From positions 1 to 64,000 of the forward strand of contig JAMJFZ010001749.1 in the NCBI GenBank assembly GCA_026225945.1: 64,000 nucleotides of DNA, read 5' to 3'. Numbering within the stretch: the stretch's first letter is position 1; each line of letters begins with the position of its first letter. The translations under genes were made by a program, and so were the position numbers. The notes beneath the pieces were generated by a model. The model saw only the letters and a list, made by a program, of their open reading frames with translations. It had not been told where the DNA came from and searched no databases. Below are positions 1 to 12,186 of the stretch, piece after piece. This DNA comes from Cricetomys ansorgei (taxonomy: Eukaryota > Chordata > Mammalia > Rodentia > Nesomyidae).

Positions 1-346
1 AGTAGTTAAGCTGTAGAACACTTATATTACCCCAGGGCTTGTCCAACCCCACAAAAAAATTAAAACTCTTCCTTTTCTCGGGTGATGGTGCACCACCACA
101 AGAAAGATTTTCTTGGAAGTACAATGTCTGAAGTGAATATGGTGCTGACAAGGAAGTACTGGATGCTCATCTCCAAACACCTGTGTCAGTGTCTGAGAGG
201 ACATGAAATGGTGGTCTGTCTCTCGGCAAAAAAGGCCCTTGGGTAACTGTGAATACCGAGTAACACACACCCATGCAAACTGGGCTGGAAGTGGTACACC
301 AACACACTCCAGAAAAGACTTAGTCCAGATAATGTGTGCAACAACA

Positions 347-446
347 ACAATATATATATATACATATATATATATATGTATGTATATATGTACATACACA
401 CACACATATGTATGTGTGTGTGTGTGTATGTGTGTACATATGTACA

Positions 447-490
<44 letters not shown>
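347..490. repeat. Compound TA/TG microsatellite
   Basis: Alternating TA, CATA and TG runs with inverted symmetry. Confidence 0.95.
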
Positions 491-491
<1 letters not shown>

Positions 492-589
492 GAATTAGCA
501 AGAGGAATGGCCATGAGTGAGGACTGGGATGTATGTGTAAAAGTCAAGGGAGGGCAGATAACAAAGCAGCTAACAAAGACAGTAACCTG

Positions 590-800
590 GGGCTGGGGAG
601 ATAGCTCAGTGAGTAAGAAGACTTGCTGTGCAGACATTAGGACCTGAGTTCAAATCCCCAGTACCTACATAAAAAGCCAACAGGGCTGAGCATGTTTGTA
701 ATACCAGCAATGTAGGAGGCAGAGACAGGAGGATCACTGAAGTTTGCTGGGCTATAGCCCAGCTCCAGAGTTAAGAGATAGGACTCCTGTTTCATCTACC
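590..800 (+). mobile_element. B4-type SINE (tRNA-derived head fused to B1-like part) with CA tail
   Basis: GGGGCTGGGGAGATAGCTCAGTG starts a tRNA-derived head. A B1-like segment (gtaataccagcaatgtagga) follows, then a CA repeat. Confidence 0.7.
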
Positions 801-806
801 CACGTG

Positions 807-808
<2 letters not shown>

Positions 809-851
<43 letters not shown>
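809..851. repeat. CA microsatellite
   Basis: About 20 CA units at the tail of a SINE. Confidence 0.95.
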
Positions 852-855
<4 letters not shown>

Positions 856-2314
856 CACAGACCTGAGAATAGGAAAGACACTTGGGAAGAAGAAGGGGGC
901 CAATGGAAGGAGCAAAAAGAAGGCAGTGGGGGAGGTGAAATTATCAAAATTCATTAAATACATTTATAAGTCTCAAAGAATACTATGTGTGGAACATATA
1001 ATTTATTTACCATTTAAAAAAAAAAAAGAAGAAGCAAAAAGAGAAAAGACACTACCAAATTGTGTACCAAACATAAGAAGAAAGAAAGTGATTTGGTTCT
1101 ATAGTAAGACAGCCAGCAGGTATGGAAGAGGAATTTAATTAAAGGGAGGAAGCAAGGAGACCTGCCACCTCAGAGAGGGGAGGCTATGCTAGCTCACCCC
1201 TAGGGTTTGGAGAGAGGCTCAAGTCAGGAAAGTAACTGAGGGATAAACCCTAAACTATGTCATTGTGTCTAAACACAAATCACTCAGGATTGACTTCAAA
1301 GTTCAGCTCTCACCAGGTAGCTGTCTGCCTCAGCTCACTGGCCTGTCAGGGCTGCCAGGTGCCCTAGTTGGCCAGGGGCAGAACTGCTCTTGAGCACCTA
1401 AAATGTGGGTATATTTTTTGTGTACTTAGAAGTGCAAGAGCCAAAGTGGCCTTGCCACCACCCAAGGGCCACAGCTCAGAGAAGCCTCATGCATCCCCCC
1501 ATCCTGCGTGCCCAGCTGTGCCCGCTATGCCCTGGCCCTGCAAGACACAGAACCTGATCCTCCACGCTCTCCTCCCCCCACTGGAAACCAGGCACACTCC
1601 ATAAGCTGGGCCAGGGGTGGGTGCACGGGCCTCGGTTTATCTAGGTATGAAATGAAAACGGCGATGCTCAGAGCATCCATGGAGGCCGGGAAACATCAGG
1701 ATTCTAGAACCACAAAAGCTTGCACAAGCAAAGTGGGATGAGTAACTCCTATCTTGTTCTCAGAGTGGCGAGGCTGCTTCTCCTGACTTGTTTTTGCACA
1801 CTTTGTTCCAGCTGCCTCAGGACTGATGTAGTTTGGGTCGCCTGTTAGTGTGAGCCTATTTTTAAAAACCATCAGAGTCTGACTCAGACAGAATATTCGA
1901 GATTTCTTCCAGAATGAATTCCAAACTGCTATAGTGTGCCTCTGGCTCCCATCCGGGAGACACAGCAGGCCCTTCCAGGGGGCTCCCTGGCTGCCCATCT
2001 CGGTGAGGGAGAGGTGGGGAGTAGAAAAGAATTTGGAGAAGGAAGGTTACCCCCACCTTATGAGCACCCCACTTTGGCCTTTGCACAAGCAGGCAGACCC
2101 CAGATGGACAGAGTCTCTTCTGTCCAAATTCATGACCTCCTTACAGGGTCTGGTGTGCCTTCTGACACCTGCCCAGCCTCCCAAGGTTCTATCCATCTTC
2201 CTCTGGCCGGAATGTACTACTACTGCCTCACTGAGGTTTGCCAATAATTAACAGATGGACAGTGGCCTGGATTCAGGGAAACTGAGAGGCAGCCATGGAC
2301 AGAGCAATACCAGG
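852..2314. other. Itgb5 intron 3 unique sequence
   Basis: No gene, RNA or clear repeat recognised. There is an A-rich patch at about 1015-1060 and a C-rich stretch at about 1490-1600. Confidence 0.4.
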
Positions 2315-2440
2315 CTTCGAACCGGGAGAGCCAGGTTTGAATCCAGGCCTGGTCACCAAGGTCTCAGCAGGCCTCTCAACCTGTGGCTTAGTTTCTGCTT
2401 CAGTGAAGTGAGAAGACATTAATCATGGCGGGGATTAAAA
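2315..2440 (+). mobile_element. MIR SINE fragment
   Basis: GCCAGGTTTGAATCCAGGCC, then CTCTCAACCTGTGGCTTAGTTTC and GCTTCAGTGAAGTGAGAAGA track the MIR core order (AAATCCC...CCTCTCTGAGCCTCAGTTTCC...GTAAAATGGG). Confidence 0.65.
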
Positions 2441-3689
2441 CCAATGATGTTCATGAATATCAGTGCTCTCGCACAAGGAAATCTTTGGCTCTAATTCTTC
2501 AAAAAGTTAAAAATTAAAAGCAATTTTAAACTAAAGCAATCTATGTGGGGTTTGTAAAAGGCAATAGAAGAGTCTTACAAAAACCCCAGCAGAACTGGGC
2601 TATATTTAGGCATGCAAATTTAACTCCAAGTTTCCCAACTATGAAGGCAAAGAAGGAAGCGAGGTACAATACAGACGCCTCTGCACTGCACTGGGAAGCA
2701 GGCAATCTCTCAGCATTAAATTCTAAGAGGACAGCTCCTTCCCTCGGGGAGGATTCAAATATTACAAAGGAATGTCTCTCCCGGTTCACCAGAAAGGGAG
2801 GGTGTGAGCAGGAGTTAGGAGCAGCCTTGCTGAGCACCACCCATTACATGTGAGACTTTAAATGTCACACCTTCCCACGAGGGCTCTGACGATGTCATCC
2901 TGTGGGATGGACACTCACGTTCTGCTCTCAGTACGGTGGCCTCCCTCTTGCAGGCTGACAGGGAGGCTGGTGACACCATAGCCATGTGTGGAATGTTTGC
3001 CAGGAAGAGATCCAGGCACCCTTCCCATCTCCGGGTGATTTTGCTTAGACACACTCCCCTCTTCTACACTTTCCCTACAAGCTGCTGCTTTAGGCTGCCT
3101 GAGACTTTGACTGGGCTTCACCGGCAGGGCTGGTGTGTGCCTGCCTCCAGTGACTCCATCCTAAGCCACATGCCTAGATTTGTTATGCCCCACCCCCACC
3201 CACCCCCAGTCTCCCTCTCTACCTTGGAGCCCTACAGGCTCTTCTCTCTGGGGCTATTCCACATAATCCCCACCTCATCAGAGCAATGCAATAAAGTGAA
3301 CTACAAAGAGAATCGGATCACCTGCATGGAGAGGATGGAAGTCCCCACCCCCAGCCCAGCAGCCCCTCCCTTGCCCAGTTTCCCTAATTTCAAAGCACAC
3401 AGTGCTGCCTGTGTTTAGCACAGGATTCCTGCCAATGCTATGCTCATAAGTACAGGTTCTCTCACTGTAATCAAGTACTAACTAGCCACCCACCTGGAAG
3501 GTATTTTAACACTTTCTTTTCTCTGCTTTCCCTTAAATAAGAAAACTTCACTTTTGTTCTTGGGGCCACACATCAGAGAGTAAACACTCCTAAACTGAGA
3601 ACAGAACTCCACGACTGACTTTGTGCACATGCTAAATACAGGCAGGGTCTTAACAAATAAAGACTCTTGCCATCTTCAAGTAAATGAGT
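2441..3689. other. Itgb5 intron 3 unique sequence
   Basis: No exon with splice sites and recognised protein text was found. Open frames here lack any family signature. Confidence 0.4.
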
Positions 3690-3719
3690 GGTGTGTGTGT
3701 GTGTGAGAGAGAGAGACCA

Positions 3720-3757
<38 letters not shown>

Positions 3758-3803
3758 CCAGTGTGTGTGTGTGTGTGTGTGTGAGAGAGACAGAGAGAGA
3801 CCA

Positions 3804-3839
<36 letters not shown>

Positions 3840-3841
3840 CA

Positions 3842-3873
<32 letters not shown>

Positions 3874-3892
3874 CAGAGAGAGAGAGACCAGT

Positions 3893-3936
<44 letters not shown>

Positions 3937-3981
3937 CCAGTGTGTGTGTGTGTGTGTGAGAGAGACAGAGAGAGAGAGACC

Positions 3982-4020
<39 letters not shown>

Positions 4021-4175
4021 CAGTGTGTGTGTGTGTGTGTGTGTGTGCGTGTGAGAGAGAGAGAACAGCGTGTGTCTGTGAGATCTGTGTGTGTGTGTAT
4101 GTGTGTGAGAGAGAGAGAGAGAATGAGACTGAGAGTGAGAGAGAGAGAGAGTGCGAGAGAGAGGGAGAGAGACCA

Positions 4176-4207
<32 letters not shown>

Positions 4208-4219
4208 CAGAGAGAGACC

Positions 4220-4258
<39 letters not shown>

Positions 4259-4274
4259 CAGAGAGAGAGAGACA

Positions 4275-4305
<31 letters not shown>

Positions 4306-4342
4306 GGAGAGAGACCAGTGTGTGTGGGTGTGTGTGTGTGTG
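3690..4342. repeat. Compound TG/AG satellite with higher-order blocks
   Basis: About a dozen blocks alternate (TG)n and (AG)n, with the junction text 'gagaccagtgtgtg' repeated. Block length varies around 40-70 bp. Open frames of Val-Cys or Ser-Leu/His-Thr repeats come from the dinucleotides and are not genes. TG runs can form Z-DNA; AG runs can form triplex DNA. Confidence 0.95.
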
Positions 4343-4598
4343 TTCTTCCACCTCGTCTAGTGGCATGGACGCTCTGGTTTCTGCAGCTTTGCCCATATTC
4401 TCCTGACTTCTGACCAGCAATGTTCAGGCAGTTTTCCAGTCTCCACCTCCCATCTCTGTACAGCAGTGCTAAGATTACAGATGTGCACTAAGGCACCCAG
4501 CTGTGCTAAGATTACAGATGTGCACCTCTGCATCCAGATTTTTATGTGGTTTGGATCTGAGCTCAGGTCATCTGTCTCAAGGAAACGGTATCCTCTGT

Positions 4599-4713
4599 CT
4601 GGACGCGGTGGCACACACCTTTAATCCCAGCACTTGAGAGGCAGAGGCAAGAAGATCTCTGTAGGTTCCAGGCCAGCCAGGGCTACATAATGAGACCCTG
4701 TCTTTAAAAAAAA
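4599..4713 (+). mobile_element. B1 SINE
   Basis: CACACCTTTAATCCCAGCAC, then CCAGGCCAGCCAGGGCTACA and an A-tail. The remains of a B2/B3-type SINE lie on either side. A 23-bp text (gtgctaagattacagatgtg...) is repeated at 4463 and 4503. Confidence 0.85.
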
Positions 4714-4979
4714 GAAGGTGTCCTCTGGCCTCCACACATGAACCATGATGCAAGTATGATACAACATGCATCATTCATGCGCAAACACAAATAATAATAC
4801 ACTTTAAAAGAAATATTTAAGAAAGTGAAAGATTAAGGTAAATAACTCAAAGAACTCTTTTGAGTGTCCCAGGGTTTGAAAACTGCCTCTAAGCTTGTGT
4901 TTATCTCAGTAAGTCTTACTTAAAATGTATGTTCTAAGAATTTTATGCCTTTTGTTAAGAATTTTTTAAAAAGTTCTTA

Positions 4980-5500
4980 TCCTGACATACAGTTTCCAGT
5001 GTTGAAATAAAATGGAAAACATGATCCTTGTATTTATACAAAACCCTGCTTAAAGTTTGGCAGTTCTTCAGAAAGCTTAACACAGAATTACCATACAATC
5101 CAGCAATTCCACTCCTAGCTATAGGCCCAAAATTATTGAAAACATATGGACCCCAAAAAACTTGCACATGAATGCTTAAAATTACCCAGCAGAAACAACC
5201 TGATCTTCCACTAAAGCACAGCCTGATGATACATGCACAATGGAGTAGTATTTGGCCATAAAATGGAGAACAGGGCGTGGCAGTACCTGCCTTGGGAGTG
5301 TTAAAGCAGGAGAGTCACAAGTTCTAGGTCAGCTTGAGCTACACAGCCTGGTTCAGAAACACCAGGAAGAAGCATGTATCGCAACATGGATGAACTAAGG
5401 GCCCCATGCCATACAACTGACAGGAAATGTTCGGTGAAGGCACTCTCACAGGAATGAAAACTGGGTTAGAAGAGGAAGGGTAGTTTGTTGGTTGAACTGT
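4980..5500 (+). mobile_element. Old L1 3' fragment interrupted by a B1-like SINE
   Basis: GTTTGGCAGTTCTTCAGAAA, ACAGAATTACCATACAATCC and AGCAATTCCACTCCTAG at about 5050-5130 are conserved L1 ORF2 3' text. Then comes a TGGAGTAGTATTTGGCCATAAAA block. A degenerate B1 lies at about 5270-5375, after which L1-like text (GCAACATGGATGAACTAAG) resumes. The copy is decayed. Confidence 0.7.
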
Positions 5501-5918
5501 CGGTGTGAAATGATCTGGAGTTAGCACCCTTCCAGAAAAAAAGCCAGCATGGTCCACAACCGTCAAAAGAAATGTCCACTCACAAGCCCAATGTCCACTC
5601 ACAAGCCAGTGGACAAACATGCGACACAACGCACTATCCCTCAGGCTCGGAAAGGAGCCAATCCTGCTTCATGCCACAGCTTGACGAACCTTGGGAACGC
5701 TGTGCTAAACGACAGCATTTTCATTTATGCCTCTACTTTCAAGAGCTAACCAGAATAGTCAAACTCACAGAGACAAAAGCAGAATACAGGTTACCAGGCC
5801 TTAGGACTAAGTGTGGGGGATGAAGTATTCTCTGCTGGGTAGAGAGTTTCTGCTTGAGGTGAAGTAGTGTGGAAATAGTTTTGATAGTACAACATGGTGG
5901 CCAAAGTGGATGCTTACA

Positions 5919-6053
5919 ATGGCTAAAATGTGCCTTTAATCCCAGGATTCTGGAGGCAAGTGGATCTCTGTGAGTTCCAGGCCAGCCTGGTCTGCATAGC
6001 AAGTTCCAGACCAGTCAGGGCTACACAGTGAGACCAAGCCTTAAAAAAAAAAG
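5919..6053 (+). mobile_element. B1 SINE
   Basis: TGTGCCTTTAATCCCAGGAT, then AGTTCCAGGCCAGCCTGGTC and an A-tail. Confidence 0.9.
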
Positions 6054-6062
6054 ATTCAAAAG

Positions 6063-6260
6063 GGGGCTGGAGAGACAGTTCAGTGGTTGATACCACCCTT
6101 GAGGAGAAACTAAAAGAAAACCTGAGTCCAGTTCCCAGCATCTATGTCAGGCCATGATCACCTGGAATTCCATCTCCAGGGCACCTGTCCCATGCCTCTA
6201 GCCTCTGTGTACACACTTGGACACACACACATACATTATTAAAAATGATAAAAATAAGTA
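6063..6260 (+). mobile_element. B2/B3-type SINE
   Basis: GGGGCTGGAGAGACAGTTCAGTGG is a pol III box-A-like start. CCAGTTCCCAGCATCTATGT and a CA/AT tail follow. Confidence 0.8.
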
Positions 6261-6625
6261 TTTTGAAAGCCTCATATGGGAAGATTTAATATATAGTATA
6301 TAATATATATGTATATATATTACCACAATATTGGGTTTCTATCATTGTTTTGAGTTGGGGTTTGCTTGTCTGTTCTGTTACAGAGGTGACAATGGAACCT
6401 AGGGACACCTCATACATGCAGGCAAGGCTTCCACTACCATCCTAAAAAAAAAAGCCAAGACATTCCACTCAGCCTCATCTCAGCGACCTTGTACTTGCTG
6501 GTGTGAGCATTTCATCCCATAGTCTCCTGGCTCTGACCCTAATCCAGCCCTTTTCCCTTTACCACATCCCTCCCATTGGGCTTTTCTGAACCCACAGCAC
6601 CCAACCCATCCTGAGGAAGACTCAC

Positions 6626-6830
6626 CTGGCCGGAGGCTCAGGGCAACCTCCTGTGGCATCATCTGGATGACGTCAGAGCCCGTGGCACTGGAGCCCTTGC
6701 TGCTGAGGGGTAGGCTCCGAAGGACACGGGTGCTGCTGTCTGGACTCTCGATCTCACCTTCACAGCCATTTCGGATGAGGTTTGCCCTCAAGTCACACCG
6801 AGAGGTGATGGACCGTGGATTGCCAAAGTA
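6626..6830 (-). CDS. Itgb5: Itgb5 exon 3: end of PSI, start of hybrid domain
   Basis: This 205-nt exon starts [18 protein letters not shown] and ends at VALSLRPG. It continues the integrin beta-5 ectodomain from the PSI domain into the hybrid-domain strand before the I-like domain. It contains the conserved [11 protein letters not shown] cysteines and DVIQM.PQE. The acceptor is CACCCAG|TAC (phase 0) and the donor is CCAG|GTGAGT (phase 1). Compared with the human and mouse proteins as I know them, it has several small changes, such as Met for Thr in IQMMPQE and an Asp in ESPDSS. These look like ordinary divergence, not damage. The next exon should follow at lower coordinates, but I see no convincing match in 1-6625, so intron 3 probably extends past the window start. 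Confidence 0.95.
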
Positions 6831-7065
6831 CTGGGTGGAGAAACAGAGGCAAAAGCAGGCAGCTGTCAGGGTGGGGCCTGAAACTGTCTGAAAGAGGAGA
6901 CAGTGGTAATCCCATCCAAATGCCTCCTGAGGATTAGGAGGATCGACTGAGGTGCTGGTCACCGGGCTTGCTGTCCACTAATGTTAGCATGTAAAAATGC
7001 TCGCTTTCACTGTCAACTTTGGTGATCAAAATATTCCTGTCTACGCATTCAGCAAGAGACACTGG

Positions 7066-7140
7066 TGGGGGCTGGAGCTCAGTGTAAATAGCACTTGCCT
7101 AGCATGTGCAAGACCTGGGATAGATCCCAGCACTGTGCAA
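7066..7140 (+). mobile_element. ID-like SINE
   Basis: GGGGGCTGGAGCTCAGTGTA, then TTGCCTAGCATGTGCAAGAC and CCCAGCACTGTGC. A second short ID-like piece lies at 7455-7500. Confidence 0.7.
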
Positions 7141-7703
7141 AGAGAGGGAGGGAAAAAACAACAGAGGAAAGAACAGAAAAGCTCACCATGGCCACTCACA
7201 AGGGCAACATGGGAGCCTATGTGCCAAACACATAACATCAGCAGGGTGTTCCTGAGTCTTCTAGCATAAGAAAATACTAGGAGGAAAGGGGGCAGTCTGT
7301 AAGAGACACATGCTGCCTTCTCTGATAATATAATCTTACAATCCAGGAAACCTAAACCACAAGAAAACAGATTCATCACTCGCTACGCAACAAACAGGAA
7401 GACTAAGCAGAAATCCCAAGGTGTTTATACCAGAGACAAGGTGTAGACAAGGTGCACACCCAGGACTGGGGTGTAGCTCTACCACAGAAAGCTTGCCGCG
7501 CAGGTACATGACCACCCCCCCCTGCACAGGGGTGAGGTGGAAGGGAGTGGGAGCTAAGAGTGGGAGAGATTAGGAGGGCAGAAAGCTGTTTTCTCTACAT
7601 TAGGACAAAATGGGCAGAAGAATAAAGATACTTTCATTTCTGTCTTTACTGATGTTTATAAAATATTGCTAAGTAGAATCTTAGCACAGAAAGAGAGAGA
7701 GAA

Positions 7704-7976
7704 AGCTGGACTGTGGTGGTGCACGCCTTTAGTCCCAGACTTGGAAAGCAGAGACAGGTGGATCTCTGAGTTCCAGGCCAGCCTGGTCTACAGAGTGAGT
7801 TCCAGGATAGCCAGAGTTACAACAGAGAAACCCTGTCTGGGAAAACCAAGAAAGAAGAATCTTAGGCAACCCTGGTGGCAATCCAGCACTCAGGAGGCAG
7901 GAGGCAGAGGACCAGCCTCAGCTACATACCAAGTCTGAGGCCAACTTGGGCTACATGAGACACTCTCAAAAACCAG
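7704..7976 (+). mobile_element. Two B1 SINEs in tandem, the second truncated
   Basis: The first copy (to about 7848) has GTGCACGCCTTTAGTCCCAG and GCCAGCCTGGTCTACAGAGT. The second (about 7862-7976) has AATCCAGCACTCAGGAGGCA. Confidence 0.8.
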
Positions 7977-8647
7977 AAAGAAAAAAAGGAAGAGAGAAAG
8001 GGGCGGAGAGGTGCGGGGCAAAGATTGAGATTGGTGGGACTCATCTGAAGCTGGATTTGGGAGAAAGCTATAAATCAGAATGGGTAAACCTAAAAACAGG
8101 GCTCCAAGAATTCGAGGCATAATTTTAAAATGAAAAACTTATCTTGCTATAAACTATTGGCACCTGTGTGGATGATTTTTCAGGAAAGGGGTCTTTTTTT
8201 TCCTTCTTTACATTTGTTTAGTGACTTGTTTGTTTGTTTGTTTGCTGGATCCAAACTTACGCATAGCCTAAAATGACCTTGAGTTCCTGATCCTCCCAGC
8301 TTCACCTCCCAAGTGCTGGGACTGATTTACAAAGTGCTTCAAGCCTAGTGAGCACACTACCAACTGAGCTACAGTCTCAACATGAAAAGACTTCACAGCA
8401 AAGCAAGCTCCAAGCTGTGCTCCCTTCTGTAGCTGGGTGGAAACCAACAGCAGGCCACATAATCCCTGGATGGTGGCAGTGAGGACAGGCTTCAGATGAG
8501 TCAGAGTCCCTAGCCTGTGGCGTTGGGAGCCAGACGGTTGGCAGAAGCATACGAATCTAGTGGGGCACACCCTCCAGCAAGGGTGTGGCTCTTCTAGGAC
8601 TAATCAGTGGCTCCTTGCAAACTTTAAGGCTAAAAAGTTCAAAGAGC

Positions 8648-8760
8648 TTTGGGCTTGGTGCCTCAGTCTATAATTCACAGCACTTGGGAGGCAGAGACAG
8701 GTGGGCAGGTGGATCTCTGTGAATCAAGGCCAGCCTGGGCTACATAGAGAAACCTTGTGG
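8648..8760 (+). mobile_element. B1 SINE
   Basis: ATTCACAGCACTTGGGAGGC and GGCCAGCCTGGGCTACATAG. Its tail has grown into the GGAA repeat that follows. Confidence 0.85.
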
Positions 8761-9013
8761 AAAGAAAGAAAGAAGAAAGGAAGGAAGGAAGGAAGGAAGG
8801 AAGGAAGGAAGGAAGGAAGGAAGGAAGGAAGGAAGGAAAGAGGAAGGAAGCAGAGAGAGAGAAAGAGAGAGAGAGGGAGGGGAAGGAAGGGAGAGAGGCA
8901 GAAAGGGAGGGAAAGAAAGAGAGAACGGAAGGAAGGAAGGGAAGGAAAGAAAGGCAGGAGGGAGGGAATGAACAAGGAAGGAAGAGAGGGAAGGAAGGAG
9001 GGAGAGGTGGGGT
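8761..9013. repeat. GGAA/GAAA polypurine microsatellite
   Basis: A run of GGAA units is followed by mixed purine text, about 250 bp with almost no pyrimidines on the plus strand. Long open frames across it (Lys/Glu/Arg or Ser/Pro/Leu runs) are artefacts. A minus-strand B1 fragment follows at about 9049-9112. Confidence 0.95.
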
Positions 9014-10419
9014 GGGGAGAAAAAGTCAAGAAGATTGACCTCAAATTTGTGGCAATCCTCCTGCCTCAGCCTCCTGACTGCTGGGATTATAGGCATGGCC
9101 CATCATACCCAGCATGCAGTATTTTAAATAAGTAAAGCCAAAAGCACTGTCCTGGACCATGTGGTTATTTTTGTTTCTGCTTATTCTGGATTTTATAAAT
9201 AGCTGGTGTTTTAGACTTCTTTTTTTTCTTTTTTACTCTATGCATTGAACCCCTGGGATCTCCGCTGCGAAAAGCCTTGGCAAATACACTCTAAGTGGCT
9301 CCATAAACATGGAAGAAAAAAATACATAATTCTAGGCCTACATTTCACAACTGAGCTTCCAAAGCTGGCTCCAGGTGGTCACACCCGGCCTTGCTGGACC
9401 CCTATCATGGAGGAAAACAGGACCTAGGGAAGAGAGAGGCAAGGACCCAGGTCCACAGTGCCACTCTGCTGACCTGGGTTCTGAGGTACAAGCCTAAATA
9501 AGAGCTGCCCAAAGCTTGAAAGACTCCAGAGCTCCTGCTCACTGCTCCCTAACTAAAGAATTCCTGAACCCCTCTCTGGAAACTTAAACTTGCTGCCCAG
9601 CTCCCCCAACTCCCAATGAAGTGCACCTGTCTGGCCCAGTCCATCATAAAGCTGTCATCATCAGATGTGAACATCTCCCCTCAATCCTTCCCATAAATCT
9701 GGACCAGCTTAGACTCTGTCACAGTCCAGTCAGAGCCAGCCTGTCTGCTCTAAGAAGTCCTCTTCCTAGGAAGTCCCCTTAGCAGCCTCCTACAGACAGC
9801 AATGAACACAGAACACCCCTCAGACCAAATTCAGGCCTTACCTTGGCATCCCGTCTCGTCCATGCACTGGCTGTTTCCCTTTCTCAGATCCAGCTGCTTG
9901 CGTTTGGGATGGGCCCAGGAGTATTGCTAATGTGCTCAGTGGTCTTTGAGATACCTCTGCCTAAGTGTCAAATCCTGTCATTGTCTCAGAAGAACTCTTA
10001 TGCCACAGATCCATCAGCTGAAGCACTACTAGGCATGACAAGTCTACAGAACTTTTAGAAGGCAGGGCCTTACTTGGATAGCCTTAAAAATAGACCATCT
10101 TTCTGACATGGTCCAAAAACAGCCTAAGCTAATTTCTTCCTTGTGGCCCAATGAAGAGACAGCAAACGTTCAAACTCCAGGAGCTTTACCCCTAGAGCTC
10201 CTGCCTAGTTATTTTAGTTCAATACAAAGACAGGTGAATATTTAAAGAGAGGAAACTGGTGAGATCAGAACCAGAGGCTGGTCTGAGCTCTATGACCTTC
10301 CAGGTGTAAAAACAATACAAATTAAGACCCCACCCACCCACAAAAAAGTACCAATAGCCACATCTCTATGAATGGAGAAGCATCAATTTATAAAGCCTTT
10401 TAAATTTTATTTGGGGTTT

Positions 10420-10452
<33 letters not shown>

Positions 10453-12122
10453 GTATACACACACATGCGCGTATTGGGGGAGTATATACACATGTGAGAA
10501 CAGGTGCCAATGGAGTTCAGATCTCCTGAAACTGGAGTTATAGGAGGTTTGTGGGCCACCTGATATGGTTGATGGGAACTAACTCAGGTCCTCTGCAAGA
10601 GCAATATATGCTCTTAACCCCTGAGCTATCTCTTGGGGCCAATTACAAACCCTTAAGTGACTCATGGTGGAGAAAGTCCTCTTTGCGACAGCCTGATGTC
10701 GAACATCTCAGGAGCTTCTGATCCCAGAGACCTCATACCTCTGCTAGGTGTTGGACACAGTACATTTCAAAGTGAATGAGTCACCTAGTGCCCATCCCTC
10801 TTCTAAAGTGGAGGAGTCAGAAATCCACATGTCTCAATTCACCCAAGAACTTTGAGTGCATCTTGTCCCCTGATATCTGAGCCGAAGTTCAGTGTTCTTT
10901 GTACTCTCTGCCTTCCAGAGACCGAGGCCACTACTGAATTCCGGAGCAGGAAGCTGACTGGTTTCAGACTCCAGGCCTCTAAACACAGAGATGTTCTGTA
11001 GCCCCAAATGCAGAGATTCTCTCACAACCCATCAAACTTGAAGGACAAAAGGTGCAGAGAGGTACAAACCACTAGGGAGTGAGGAGGACTCATCTCAACA
11101 CAGAAAAAGAGGAAACAAGTTTGGGGTGGGTTTCCAGTGGCCACAGCATGGCTGCTGCAGCTGCTCACTGTTTTAGTTCATGAACAAGCACCTGTCTGAG
11201 GACTCCAGATGGAAACATCCTGATCAAAGTCTCCTAAGGACTCCAAAGGGCCTGGGTCACTGGCCTGTAGGCAAGTGACCAACAGCAGTCCTCTCTCCGC
11301 CACCTGCCGCGCGGAGGTCACGATGAAGGTGCTATCTGCTGCCACAACAGACACCCATTATTCCCTGTACATTTCATTAATCAAGTCTCTTCCCCAGTGG
11401 ACAAGGCCAGTGCTCAGGGGAGTTCCACAGGCTGGGTCAAGGCCAGAGTGCTCAGGCCCTTCTGTCTGTGCTGGGCCATCTTTGTACTATTTCAAAACAC
11501 TCCTACCCATTGCAACTGAAGAGAGATATGGCAGTTGTTTGGAGGAAGGATGAGTTTCTTTCTGGAACAGAGAGGAAGACTGAGAAACCACAGCTCTGGA
11601 AAAGAACACAGGAGGAAAGGAGCCCAGCGGGCCCAAGGCCTGGGCTGAAAAGGGAAGAAGTACAATGGCCAGCCGGCGAGAGTGATGGAGGAAAAACGGG
11701 CCCAGGGGGCCACTGCTCTCTGTGGTTGGCCTCGCTCACTGGATACGGCAGGGCCAGACCCTCTGCCCAGTACAAGCCACACTCCAGCTTGGCAGTCCCT
11801 CGTGCACTGGGGGAGGGCGAATGATGACAAACCAGAGTGTGTGGTGTGTGCCAGCAACTCACTGCCACGCTGGCCTCCTGCCTGGGGGATGGAGAAATCC
11901 CTCTGCCAGCTTTCAATCAGCTCATTTAATTCAGTGCACAAATATTTATGAGGCATCTACAGTTGACCAAGATGACTCTGCTCGTTCAGCCTCAGCACAG
12001 AGAAGTTTTCTTAATCAATATACATTTCTTTGTGAGTTGGCCAAACACTGTTTTGTTTTGTTTTGATTTTTGTTTTCTTTTGGAGGGCATGGGTGTGTTT
12101 CATTTGTTCCCTAGCTTAATAG

Positions 12123-12125
12123 ACA

Positions 12126-12166
<41 letters not shown>

Positions 12167-12186
12167 CAGATAGATAGGCAGATAGA
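12123..12186. repeat. GATA microsatellite
   Basis: About 13 GATA units plus GACA/GGCA variants. Confidence 0.95.

Larger units (their letters stand above)
6831..12110. other. Itgb5 intron 2, distal part: remaining sequence
   Basis: Apart from the repeats listed, 9113-10400 and 10645-12110 hold no recognised gene or RNA. A minus-strand B2/B3 SINE with a TA/CA stretch lies at about 10420-10643. The block 11270-11960 is free of SINEs; I see no splice-flanked family match in it. Confidence 0.4.

Noticed and set aside
3650..4420. 256-codon His-Thr/Ser-Leu open frame and Val-Cys frames
   Set aside because: Products of the TG/AG array.
1..6625. Itgb5 exon 4
   Set aside because: I looked for the conserved text before the I-like domain (e.g. 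VEDYPVDLYYLMD) and found none. It probably lies outside the window.
8701..9135. Lys/Glu/Arg-rich and Ser/Pro/Leu-rich open frames
   Set aside because: Translation of the GGAA/GAAA microsatellite. The same applies at 60739-61393.
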